Source of the DNA: Tritrichomonas musculus
Lineage: Eukaryota; Parabasalia; Tritrichomonadida; Tritrichomonadidae
Direction of reading: 5' to 3'
Assembly: GCA_039105265.1 (NCBI GenBank)
Contig: JAPFFF010000009.1
Location: forward strand, 4,898,001-4,962,000
Length of the DNA: 64,000 nt
Below the pieces are notes generated by a model, which saw nothing but the letters and a program-made list of their open reading frames with translations, searched no databases and was not told the DNA's origin. Positions 21,619 to 33,268 of this stretch are shown here, in pieces. Every line of letters starts with the position of its first letter. Position 1 is the stretch's first letter. A program made the translations under genes and the position numbers.

Positions 21619-23747
21619 ATGATTGTTTCTTATGGGTATCATGTATTACCTACATCTAATCTTGATGCTTCGTCAATTTCATCTTTCTCAAGTTTTGAAG
21701 ATCATTCAGTAGCAATTACTTCAAGCGGCGAATTATTATCAATTGGGCGAAATAGTGATGGCAGAATTAGCCAATCGGTACCCAGCAAAACGCTACAAGA
21801 TTTTATAAAATATGAAATCGAGGACAGCCAAAATCATAAATGCACACCAATTTCAGCTGTTTGCTGTAATAAATGTACGATTTACCTAGTTTCTATTCAA
21901 GGAGACAATAAAAATCATCTTTTTTATGCATCAAATAAAATAAAAAGCAATCATCCAGTTATTTTGAACATTGGTAACAATAATCCAATTGCTATTTACG
22001 GGGGATATGTAAATGCTGCAGCAATTAGCGAAGAAGGTTCAATCATCTTTATACCACAATTAATTGATAACTCATCAACTATAAATCTAGAAGCAACAAG
22101 TCTTCCAGGGGAGAAAAAGCAGTCAGCGTTGCATGCTGTGATAATTATATTTTTGCTTTAAGTGAAAATGGAAATGTTTTTACTTCACAAGTCAGTGATA
22201 CAGGCAAACTCAGTTTCTCAGAGGTAAACGAACTCAAAGGAATAAAGATCGATAATATATCCGGTTCACATAAACACTGCTTTGCAGTAAATGATGATAA
22301 AGAAGTCTTTGGCTGGGGAGATAATACGTACGGCTGCCTTGGTGTTGGAAAGCGATTGTATATATTCACAAAAATTGAGACTTTAAATGCATACAAAATT
22401 ACAGATGCCTATGCTGGATTTAGCCACTCTTTTTTCAAGACAACTGAAGGCAAAATCCTCGCATGCGGGCACAGTAACTATGGCGAACTTTCACTTGATA
22501 GTCAAGATAAAGATTGCTATAGTGAGCCAGTTGAAACAAAGATAGCAAATCCTTCTTTCTGCATTCTTGGCCACTATTTAACATTAGCTTTTATTGGCTG
22601 CGATCCAATCAAAAGCCCAAACAGAAAAGTGACAGTATTTAGCTCACAACAATCATCAGCAAATAAAGCAAGTCTTTTAGAAGAAAATGAAAGATTGAAT
22701 GCAGCCAACCAATCACTTAATAATGAAGTCGCATCACTCAAGAAAGAAGTCATATCACTTAATAGTAAAATCACATCACTTAATGATGAAGTTTCGTCTC
22801 TTAAGGAAAAGCTGAAAGAGTATGAAAAACAAGAAAAAAGAAAAGAAGAAAAAGTGCCAGAGCTTCAGATATATGACGTTGAAACCATCGACAATCTGAC
22901 GCGCATTGAGACAATTGGTCGTGGTGCACAATCAGAAGTGGTCAAAGTTGGCAAGCAAGAAATCTACGCATTGAAAATCCTCGAAGCAGATCTTGCAAAA
23001 TTGAAGTCTAAAATCAAAAATATTGAAAACGATGACGATGAACAATTCAAAGCAATGAAGCGGTTTCTTCAAGAGTACGAGATTATGAACAGTCTAAATC
23101 ATCGCAACATCGTCAAAGCCTACGGAATCTGTTTTGGCGATTCGACTCATCCACCGAGCATTCTAATTGAGTACTGTCCATTCAATTTGAACGATGTTGT
23201 AAACGATTTAAGCAACATTGAAAAAGTGACAGCCATTTATGAAATAAGTCTTGCAATGAACGAAGTTCACTCACATGGAATGATTCATAGAGATTTGAAG
23301 CCTCAGAACATTCTCTTGGATAAACAAGAGCACGTCAAATTGAGCGATTTTGGTGTCTCTTGCATCGTCGACGTGTCAACACAAACACAGTCAATAACAA
23401 GCGGAGTTGGGACACTTAAATTCATGGCACCTGAGCTTTTGCAAGAAAGCACGCATTATGATGGAAAGGTTGACGTTTACTCGTTTGGCGTCGTTGTATT
23501 CTTCATATTGACTGGCGGTCAGCTGCCGAAAATTAACATCGTTGAAACTGCGATGGGAAAGAAAGCCAAAATTCCTGACAGTGTTAATAATGTGTCTCGT
23601 GAACTGATCAATAAATGTTGGTCATTGAAACCTGAAGAGCGACCATCATTTTCTGAAATCATTGATGCTATAAAGAGCAGCAAGTTCAAATTAATTGATG
23701 GTGTTGAAAAAAATATTTCTCAAATCGAATCATTTTTATTGCATTAA
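21619..23747 (+). pseudogene. RCC1-repeat, coiled-coil, protein kinase fusion, one frame break
   Basis: The N-terminal 300 residues contain RCC1-like propeller motifs (HSVAITSSGELLSIGRN; KEVFGWGDNTYGCLGVG; GKILACGHSNYGELS). A heptad-rich coiled coil of about 60 residues follows (LNNEVASLKKEVISLNSKI) and then a complete kinase domain. Kinase elements are GRGAQSEV, ALKIL, HRDLKPQN, SDFGVS, GTLKFMAPE and DVYSFGV, all with the expected catalytic residues. The frame changes at about 22100 in an A-run (GAGAAAAAGCAG); read one A shorter, GEKAVSVACCDNYIF continues the RCC1 repeat. The 3' segment from 22356 is open for 463 codons. The likely role is a signalling kinase with a propeller sensor or localisation module. 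It is either a fresh pseudogene or a one-base assembly error. Confidence 0.8.
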
Positions 23748-24810
23748 GTTAGCTTTATCAATAAATAAATAATTAAAATCCATTCTATAATTAACTTTTA
23801 TATATATATATATATAGTAAATAGAGCTTTTTAAAATAACGATATGCCATTTTCCAACGTGTTTTTATAGAAATTCTATTAAAAAATTGAACTTTTTAAA
23901 TGAGGTGACTTATCTTTTTTGAAAGAGGTGAGGCTGCGAAAATTTTTGGTATTTTTTAATAATATTAATACATATTATTTCATTCCAGAATTAAATGCTA
24001 TTTATGATAATTTCACTAATATTTTTTTCAGATTTTTAGCTATAAATCTATTTTTAAAATTGAATAGCATCTATCTTATTATAATTTCAATTTTATCTTA
24101 ATAAAAAAATTCTATTTACTCAAAATAATAAATAATTTAATTATCAATAATTAATATATAGATGTGAATATAATATTAAAATCTTCGACTAAGAATTATA
24201 AATCAAAATAATGATTTTTTATGATTTAACTAACTATCATCTAATTATAAGCATGATTTTTTTGGTAAATTATTGATAAATATTAAAATAAATACTTATA
24301 GTGAGGTTGATACCAAAATAAAAACAAATGAAATTATTTAGATATTTGTGAAGTTTACATCATTAACGTATATAGAATTATATTCAATATTAAACCTCAA
24401 TCCTAGCTAAAATTGGAAAAAATTTTTTAAAAATATTTTGATATGTTTGCCAGCACCAGATAAGTTAAGAGATAAACTATAGTTATCCCCTTGGTCTTTA
24501 ATATAGAAGAAAATTTCTCTTTAAATTGAAAAATATTTTTTTGAATTTTGACCAAAAACGCATTCATTGAATAGCTTTCTTATTAAAAAATAGATATCAT
24601 CTATATACAAATGCAATTTAATGGTTGAAAAGAAAAAATAATGACGAATGTATGAATTATGGCATTTTGAAATATCAATACAATTTCAATTTTTTTTGAT
24701 TAAATCTGAAAAAAAGTATATGATATGAAAAGGTAACAAAACCATAATACTATATTTTTAATTTATTTTTAATTTTGTTGATTATTATTCCTAAAAAAGT
24801 TCATTTAAAA
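23748..24810. other. Intergenic DNA, nothing recognised
   Basis: Very AT-rich. It includes a short TA microsatellite near 23802-23816 and no credible gene. It forms the left flank of the nested transposon pair. Confidence 0.6.
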
Positions 24811-24818
24811 TTTCGCAG

Positions 24819-26342
24819 TTGCCCTTCGGAGGTTTTAAAAATTACGTTCTGTTCAAACTTTTTCAATAAAATAGACCAAGAAAAAAATACACCCCGAGCT
24901 AAAGTCTATTTTAAACGGCTCTTATTACATCAAAATATCATTTATTCAAAAAGCCAAAAAAGAGCATATTTCATGAAAATAAAAACGTTTTTTTTTTTAG
25001 TTTTTTGGTTAACAAGTTTATCTTTATATTTATATATATATATTAAAATTTGGTTAACAAAATTAATAAAAAAAACTTAACGTTTTCCAAAAATAACGAG
25101 CTGTAATAAGGACCTTTCAATTTGTTTTATATGGCTGAAATTTCAATAGTCTCTTGTAATAAGAATTCAATACTCCTGCTTTAAGGAGTATTGAAATTAT
25201 TTTATTTGTCAAATAATTGAATACTTTTTGCTTTAAGGTTTGAGTACTTTGCTTTAAGGATTCATTACTTTAAATATATTTTCAGAGTATTTTATAGAGT
25301 ATTCTTTACAAAAATATTGGATATATTGCATTATCTTTTTGTCCTCACGACAATTAAATTGCACAATATACTTATATATTTAAGATTATATATAAAAACA
25401 TTTATTATTAATATCAAGATACAAAATAAGACAAATTTCGTTTTAATTCAACCGAACATTTTGCTTTAGATAATCATAATATCTATAATTATAATACAAT
25501 ATTATTATTAATTTCATAAAAAAAATCTTATATATCTATAAATAACCAAAATATTTATATATTTATAATCATAAATTTCTTTCAATTTTTAAAGAAATAA
25601 AAAAGTCCATTTATTCCTATCATAAAATGGTTTAATATAATGTTTTATATTTATTTTGATATATATAAATGTTTGAATATTCTAAATAATAAATATATTA
25701 TTTTTAATCGTTTAAAAACCAAAAAATTAATGTTCTTACATTTTGGGCTTTTTCAATTTATGTAATAAGATTTGAGAAATACTGTAATAAGGAAAAAATC
25801 TTTGATTTTTCTAACAAAAGTTATAAATATATGATAAGTATAAGATTATAAATTTAAATAATTTTTTTATTTATATATATATTTGTAATTAAACAAGATA
25901 CTCTTATTTATAATTTTTTTAATTAGGGTCATAAGTTCGTTTGGCAGCTCGTCTTTTTTTTTTAAAAAAAATTCTTATTACATTTTTATTTTTGAAAATG
26001 TAATAAGCTCGGGGTGTAGAAAAAAAATCAATTACGTTTTACGATTACGTCTACGTGAAAATAATTGGAATATGACTTTTTTAGAAAAAGTTAATAAAAA
26101 GTTATATTTGAAAAATAAAAATATTTATCTTTAAATATAAATATTTTATCCTTTCAAATTTGAGAGCTCTAGCTTAGAGGTTAAATTAATATAAGGTCAA
26201 AGCATTGAGTTCGAAACTAAACCTCTTTGCTTTTTTTTATTTTTATATAAATTATGTAATTACGTTTCATTTCGGCAATTTTTACATTTTAATACGTCTT
26301 TTCATTGTATTTTATAAAATTCCAATTACGTCCGAAGGGTAA
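24819..26342. mobile_element. Family B TIR element with 8-bp target duplication, interrupted by a second element
   Basis: The ends are TTGCCCTTCGGA (left) and TCCGAAGGGTAA (right), a 12-bp inverted repeat with one mismatch. Both sides carry TTTCGCAG (24811-24818 and 26343-26350), an 8-bp target-site duplication. Without the inserted element the unit is about 385 bp. A truncated relative lies at 13763-14104. It has no coding capacity. Eight-base duplications fit hAT, P or Merlin-type elements; the ends alone do not decide the superfamily. Confidence 0.88.
24888..26018. mobile_element. Nested 1,131-bp TIR element with 8-bp target duplication
   Basis: The ends are TACACCCCGAGCT (24888-24900) and its exact inverse (26006-26018). 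The target duplication is GAAAAAAA (24880-24887 and 26019-26026), and the uninterrupted sequence is visible in the paralogous copy at about 13834-13841. TTATTACA/TAATAAG words recur near both ends. No transposase-like frame is present, so this is a non-autonomous element that inserted after family B. The 8-bp duplication suggests hAT-like transposition. Confidence 0.88.
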
Positions 26343-26350
26343 TTTCGCAG

Positions 26351-27687
26351 TCTCACCTCTTTTTTGAATAATTTTTTAGAGGAGACGCATTTTATAAATA
26401 TGCAATTTTGGCAAACAGTATTTATGTAATTAGATAAATAATTAATATAATTAATATACTAATTGATTTTAAAAATACCGAGCTTAGGAAACTCATGAAA
26501 TCGGATGAATTTCATATATAATAAAGTTAATTATATTATAATTATATTTTGTATATAAAAATTTTTCTGATTCTGTTTACAAACTGAGTTATGATCAAAA
26601 AAAGCTATAAAAATTGAGAGGATTACGATCACTTTCCATTCAATTTCTCTTCAAACTTAAGCTAAACTTTTCTCGAAATTTTAGCCGCAAAGTTTTTTTT
26701 AAATTTTATTATTATGTAGTATAGATAATTATCTATTATATGATATATTTATTACGTGGCATCTAACCGTTAATGTTTTTTTGAAAGCTGATTTTAAAAA
26801 AAAAACGTTAAAAAATGCTCGAAAATAGTCTAAATGGCCTTATTTCGGGACCTATATGTCAAATTTCGATTTTATTGATTAATAAGATTATTCAGTCCAC
26901 GACAGTTCGAACGATAATTCGTCATGGATAAAACTTGGCTTGTGGGATGATAAAAATTTGAATGGAAAATATAAACAATGTAATAAAAATAAAATTAATG
27001 GACTTTTTGGTTTATTAAAACAAAAAGAGTAATATAATGATGAAATGAAATAATAAAAAAGAGTAAAAAAAAAAAAAAATAATTGCTGTAGAATCCAAGG
27101 TTTTGGCACTATCTGTTTTTTTTTTTTTTTTTCCTTCCATGAAAAAGTTGCTGATTTATTTGCCTTAAGTGTATGCTTATATGTTTGCAAAGGAAATATT
27201 AAAAGAGAACAATTTTATTCATATAATGAATAATTAATTTAGAGGTGATAACATTCAAATCAAAATTGAATACTTTACATTTTTTTGGGCTGATTTGAAT
27301 ATTACCACCTGCAATGCTCCAAACTCAAGTTTGGCAATAATTTCTATTGTAATTAGTTAACAAATTGACAAAGAGAGCTTAAAAGCATAAAATTAAGTAT
27401 CATTATATGAATGATCAAAGAGAGTATTTGTGATCATTTGATTGTGAAAAGGAGAAAATAAAAAAAAAACATTTTTCCTTTTGAAGAAATCGAGAGTAAA
27501 TAATCATCTGTTATCACAAAAAATAGTGCCTTTTGTATTCTTAATATATATTTGAAGTATTTGGCATTCATTATCATCTATTTGAAATTAAAAAAATCAA
27601 AAAGTCTTTTTTTTTTTTTTTTTTTTTTGTAGATGTTGATAAATCAAATCTCTGAGTAGTTGCCATAAGGTATGGTTGCTAGATAAA
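26351..27687. other. Gene-poor AT-rich DNA
   Basis: No supported gene. It contains homopolymer runs (T-run about 27117-27132, T-run about 27606-27628) and short open frames made of low-complexity codons. Confidence 0.6.
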
Positions 27688-27873
27688 TCATTCTTGGCCA
27701 TCTGATTCGGTAGATATATTTGGACTTGAAAAGTCATCGTTGGGCTTTTGTACTGTATTTGTTTGATTTAAAATAATTTTGTGATCTATATATCCATCTT
27801 CTTTCAAATAAAATATTGTATTAGGATCATCAACAAAATAGAAATGGTCAATATAATCTTTCTGCTCAGTCAT
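27688..27873 (-). CDS. Possible small acidic protein, 61 residues
   Basis: An ATG-initiated frame (MTEQKDYIDHFYFVDDPNT start, STESDGQE end) with protein-like composition: aromatic and acidic residues, no homopolymer artefacts. I do not recognise a family and no initiator motif is evident upstream. It may be a genuine small gene, a gene-end relic, or chance. Confidence 0.3.
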   Translation of the reverse strand: MTEQKDYIDHFYFVDDPNTIFYLKEDGYIDHKIILNQTNTVQKPNDDFSSPNISTESDGQE

Positions 27874-27942
27874 TTTATTCTCAAGAAATATCTTATAATT
27901 TTAAAATTTTGAATTCAATTATATATCACTTCACAAATGGAT

Positions 27943-29192
27943 GAGTGTTATGAAATGACTATTCAAAAAATTGAATACTATGATCGGAGAAAAGTGCCAT
28001 CGTAAACTAGTCAAGTACTCAATTTTCGCCGTTTAGGTTTGAATGGAAACCGTTTGTTATCATATTTATCCAGTTTATTTCGAATTATTAATATTTAATA
28101 GCTTTATCGAGGAACACTTCTTAGAGGGAATGCTATTATAATTTTTACACCTTATTTGAAGCCAAACATAGGCGTCTGACTTTTGAAAACCAAATCGATT
28201 CAATAATTCTACAAAAATATCAATAAAAAAAGATTACACTTATCCATATCGATCGAAAAATTCTACGAAATGATGTTACACTTATCTGAAAGGTAATAAA
28301 ATAAATTCTGGTTCGAAACTCTAAATTTTTATCTCTATCACAACATCTTTCCTAAGTTATCAATAAATTCTTAGTTTAACTATTCCTATTTAATTAGTAA
28401 ATCTTATATCTTCTTATTTATTTTTTCTTTTTAAATTTCTTTGTCCAAAATTCATCTCTTATATTATGTTCATACTGATGGCTAAATAGACTCACAAACA
28501 AGAAACTTTTTGAAATGAAAAGACCATTTATTCACACAATTTTTTTGGTATTCCAAGAAAATACTATAAAAGCTCATCAAAACATATAAAAATTATAATC
28601 AACAAGTATAATTTTTACTAAAGATTCAGTACAACTATGATTTCACATTCAGATTTATAAGCAATCTGTCGAGTAACTAACAATAATACTATAAAAAAAA
28701 AGAGAATTTATAGTTTAGGTCGTATATATGCATTATTTAGTGTAGAAAATGTGAATTAATAACCAATAGTATAATAAATTTAATCTAATGCAAGCAATTG
28801 TCGTAAATCAAAAACATTTTCTTAAGTCTTAAGCCATATTGGACAGAGCATCGCGCAATCACCTGATTCTTTATGGATATAACGATTTCTTCTCTGCTTT
28901 GAACTGAATGAAGTTCCATCATCTGATTTAAATCGAATTAGTGTTTCATTTGGTTAAAATATTTATTTGAGCTTTTATTAAAACGGAGTATCTTGTTTAA
29001 ACTACTTTGATGTAGAAGAAATTGGTAGTATCTCCGCCAAATATTAATAATTCGAAATAAACTGGATAAATATGATAACAAACGGTTTCCATTCAAACCT
29101 AAACGGCGAAAATTGAGTACTTGACTAGTTTACGATGGCACTTTTCTCCGATCATAGTATTCAATTTTTTGAATAGTCATTTCATAACACTC
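27943..29192. mobile_element. Long-TIR element (154-bp identical arms), MULE-like 9-bp duplication
   Basis: The left arm 27943-28096 and right arm 29039-29192 are inverted copies with no difference that I can see. Flanks are CAAATGGAT (27934-27942) and CAAATTGAT (29193-29201), a 9-bp target duplication with one mismatch. Long inverted repeats plus a 9-bp duplication are the pattern of Mutator-like elements, which are known from trichomonads. The 942-bp interior has no transposase frame. A diverged partial relative lies at 30050-30302. Confidence 0.82.
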
Positions 29193-29201
29193 CAAATTGA
29201 T

Positions 29202-30049
29202 AAACTTCTAAGAAAAAGTTGAAATAAATTTTAATCATATCATTTTAAAATTTACGATTAAAATTTCAAATTTTTAGTAGGGTGGTCAATTTAGCCCAAA
29301 ATAATAATGTTTTAAAATCATGAGCAAAAATGTAGGCCAAACATGGGTTAATATGAGTCATATAAATATATAAAAATATCACAAATTGTTTTTAAATATA
29401 TAAATATATTTTTATAATTATTATTTTATATCTATTTGAAAGTATTTTCTTCTCCTAATTTAATAAATCGAATGAGATAAAACTATATTTAATGATATAT
29501 AATTTGATAGTATTTTTATCGTTTTAATCAGAAATATTTAGTATCCAAAAAATAAATGTATCTTCGAAATGGTTTTTAATATTAAATAAATTAACCTATT
29601 TGTAATATACATAATAGTAATTAATATGATATAAATAAATAAATAAATAAATAAAAAACTATATAAAATTTGATATATCAGTATATTTATATCTTCTTAA
29701 TATAGTTAAAAGGATTTTTAAGTATTAAAATGATAATAATTAAGATATTTTTAATCATTATATAATTATTTAGCCATTCATTAGTAAATATGAAATATAT
29801 TTCTAAAATTATGATTACATGACATAAACAAAATGTTTAATGCCACTTCATTTTATGAGGCATTATGATGACATTTGTTTAAAAGTTAGTATTTTTCATA
29901 AAATTAAAAATCAATTCCATAACTTCTTTAATGTGATCAAGCCATGTGATTTAAATAAAAAAATATAAAAACGATTATTTTCAATTCAATTTATAAATTT
30001 TTTTAAAAAAAGTTAAGTGTTCTCCTTTCCAAACCGACTCTACTATATA
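29202..30049. other. Gene-poor AT-rich DNA
   Basis: No gene seen. A short AAAT microsatellite lies near 29631-29656. A weak inverted motif (ATGAGGCATTATGATGACAT) lies near 29857. Confidence 0.55.
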
Positions 30050-30302
30050 TTGAACAGAAACATCACGCAATCATCGTATTCTTTACATTTATAACGATTT
30101 CTTCTTCTATGTTTTGAACTGAATGAAGTTCTATCAACCGGTTTAAATAGAGATTAATATTTCATTGGAGCTCTTACTCCAGCATATTATTTGGATAAAC
30201 TGCTTTGATGTAGAAGTTATTGATGGTATCTTCGTCAAATAGTAATAATTCGTAAGAAACTAAATAATTATGATTCAAATCTAAACGGCGAAAATTGAGA
30301 GC
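30050..30302. mobile_element. Diverged fragment of the long-TIR element
   Basis: The stretch aligns by eye with 28845-29118 (shared blocks ATAACGATTTCTTCT, TGAACTGAATGAAGTTC, AAACGGCGAAAATTGAG). It has many substitutions and lacks the outer arm end. It directly abuts the 5' end of the helicase-like gene that starts at 30337, so the element may have supplied or replaced that gene's promoter. Confidence 0.7.
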
Positions 30303-30336
30303 CTGTATTCAAATTTTTGTATTCAATAAATATTTC

Positions 30337-32436
30337 ATGATGAATTTTGATCTTTCTCTTAAAGATACCTCAGATAAATTCCCCAAAATCAATGACTTGG
30401 TTGAAGAATGTAGGAAATTAACAAATTCACCAAATTATTTCCAAATTTTAATTAAACTGATTGATTCACTCAAGACTCTCGCCTCGATCTTTTCCAAAAA
30501 TTCAGATTTTTTGAACAACGAATTAATATATGATGACATTATCCAAGTATTTCATACAATCAACACTATTTCAGATATATTAATTCAATATTTACGTTAC
30601 ATATCCAGTTCTCCAAAAGAAGATGATCCAATTATAGGAAGTAATATAAGCGATCTGCATGATTGCATCCAAATTTTTACAACCAATTTTCAACAAATAA
30701 TTGATCAACATTCCAACAACAATACAGAAAAAGTCGACATACTATATAACTGGATTGGACTTGAATGCTCATTATTTTTATTTTGTATAAATGTCAAATC
30801 AGTTCCAGAATTTCCATATTGCGAGCTTAAAATTGTCACTTTTTATAAAAATTGTGAAAAACTGGATTCAATTCAAAATACGGTTACAGCGGTTACTTCA
30901 TTTTGTGGCACAGGAAAGATCACATGTGTTCCAATTATAATGCTCATCAAAAGTCTCAAAGAAGGCATGAAAATTCCATTTTGTGTTCTTTCCAAGACGA
31001 ATTCAAAAATTGTCGAAAATCTCATGAACTTTTTCAGAGGAAAAATTTCAAAAAATGTGACCATTACAACTGACAAAAATGAATTTTCTGAATTATTTAA
31101 GAATTATGATCAAAATCTTAAAAAGCTTGTTTTTGGAATTTTCACTCCATATGACATTTTGTCTTTTCTTTTTGAAAATCAAGAAAATGAAAAAAATTTT
31201 CATTTTTACAGATTCATCGTCGATGAAATTCAGCACCGATCGGCCATCACAGATGTTTTAATTGCCAGACTTTCAAACACTCAATTTCACCGAAGATCCA
31301 GCTAAAAGATCAAATATAAGAATAATGATCAATTCTTTTTATTATAATATTTTCTATCTTAATAAATTCAAAGGTGAAAAAGAACAAAATAATCAAGAAG
31401 CACAATATTACCTAGGTGACAATGTGTCGCACAAGACATCAGCAAAGCAATTCATTATTTATCACTCGCTGCAAATCAAAATGATTCACGAGCACAATTT
31501 AGCCTAGCTGTCATTTATTAAAATGAAAAATATGCCACACGAGACATCAAAAAGAAATTCATTATTTATCACTCGCTGCAAATCAAAATGATTCACGAGC
31601 ACAATATTACCTAGGTCTCATTTATCATAAAGGACAAGATGGCACACGAAACATCAACAAAGCAATTCATTATTGTTCACTCGCTGCAAATCAAAATAAT
31701 TCACAAGCACAATATTACCTAGGTTACTTTTATTATACAGGTAAACTTATCGAGAAGAATATTAAAAAAAGCATATATTTTACATGTTTCGCTCATGGAT
31801 TTTTACTGCATGAGGGAAAATATGTTAAAAAGGACATTTCAGAAGCTGTCCATTATTTCAAAGAAGCATCATGTTTCAATAATCAATATTCGAAAAACAA
31901 TCTTGGTATTATATACAAGTATGGCTATGAAAAAATTGAAGGAAATGCAAGCAATGCAATTGTATATTTTGAAGAAGCAATTAGAGAGAGGAATGATAAT
32001 CTTTCAATATACAACTTGACTCATATTTACATTTATGATAAAACAAGCAAACAAAATCTCAACAAATCAATTGATTTATTATGCAAATCTAATTTCATTC
32101 ACTCATTTTTTTCTATCAATTTTAGCATTACTTATGCGATTTGATTGTAATATTGATTTAATCAGGCAGGAACTTAAAAAAAGAACAGATTTATCTAGAT
32201 TATCTATGGATATAATGATCAGAATAATGCCTAGATTTAAGTTAGTTTTTAATAAATTATACGAATTTTATCGACACCAAGATTACTTATACAATATTGA
32301 TTTAAAACCAATTCTATCATCAGAACTAGAGCACATAAGTAAAAAAATAGTTCCATCATAATATCCAAACATGAAAGACATTTCGCCAGAATTTTACAAA
32401 GGCTTTGGAGAAGATTTATATGAATTGGCAATTTGA
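30337..32436 (+). pseudogene. DExH-helicase-like N-terminus joined to Sel1 repeats, broken
   Basis: The first segment (30337-31305) has a helical N-terminus, then a P-loop-like motif SFCGTGKITCVP at about residue 190 and a motif II-like VDEIQHRS at about 295, where a functional family member would have DEAH or DEVH. This resembles RNA helicases of the DHX type, with Thr replaced by Ile after GK. The helicase part stops early. Downstream, over several frames, come at least five Sel1 units (SLAANQNDSRAQFSLA pattern) and a C-terminus ending DISPEFYKGFGEDLYELAI, clearly homologous to the end of the Sel1 kinase-like protein at 33269-37687. There are multiple frame changes and stops after 31300. 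It is best read as a chimeric, decayed gene. Confidence 0.7.
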
Positions 32437-32632
32437 AAAATAAATAATAATATTGATTTTTTATAACATTTTATATAGCTAATAAACATTATAAATTAAT
32501 GATAATTTCCCAAAGATAAAGGACTAACACCAAAATCAGATTAATAATAATTTCCAAATTTTCTCGAAATTGACAAGATAATTTCACCCCTAAAAGTGTC
32601 AAATATAATATTTGCTTGCTGATTGTTCTTAC

Positions 32633-32679
<47 letters not shown>
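32633..32679. repeat. T-run followed immediately by A-run
   Basis: About 14 T are followed by about 33 A, together forming a perfect small snap-back. It lies in the spacer after the broken helicase/Sel1 gene. The length is likely unstable. Confidence 0.8.
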
Positions 32680-32821
32680 GTTTTAAATCAGCCTATATTT
32701 TTAGAACAGTTCTATGGAAGCTTTCAACAGACATTTTTCATTTTACACATTATAATAATAACATTAAAAATATTTTTTTCTCTTGAATAAAATTAGTTTT
32801 ATTAAAATTATTTATTTAATT

Positions 32822-33103
32822 CATTCATATGATGCAGAATTGATTCATCTTCTTGAAGAAAATCACGCTAAATCGCTAGATGATTCTTTCCTCACTATTC
32901 TTGAAGAGGCAATCAAAAGTCGTCACAATGAAATTGCATGATATATTCAAAACAACTTAATCGAACACAAATTTTTAAATGAAAATAAATTTGAAAAAAG
33001 TGTCATTTCATTTTGTTTTCATTATCGTAATTATTCATTTTTACCAGATGATTTCATGAGCTATCCTTTCATAATTATGTCAAGCCTGTCGAATTTTATT
33101 TAA
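32822..33103 (+). pseudogene. DUF3447 ankyrin-family gene fragment
   Basis: About 93 codons read as an internal piece of the trichomonad ankyrin family (ELIHLLEENHAKSLDDSF, EEAIKSRHNEIA, YIQNNLIEHKFLNENKFEKS). They contain one in-frame TGA, lack an ATG start, and end at a stop at 33103. No ankyrin array follows. It is a relic. Confidence 0.75.
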
Positions 33104-33268
33104 AGAACAAATACATTAAAAGTTACTAGCATTTGTAAATATGTTTTTTATTCTACCCAAAGTTGTCATTATATTGATAGAAGTATTGAAATATTTCTTT
33201 AAAAAGATAGAAAATTTCTCAATATTGACTGAAATAGCATAAAATCAAATTAAAATAAATTCGTATAT

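Noticed and set aside
24775-25080. 101-codon frame across the left end of the nested transposon
   Set aside because: It spans the junction of two elements, starts with a non-ATG codon and has no protein-like composition.
26888-27190. 100-codon frame with Lys and Phe runs on the minus strand
   Set aside because: It is created by homopolymer tracts in gene-poor DNA and shows no domain.
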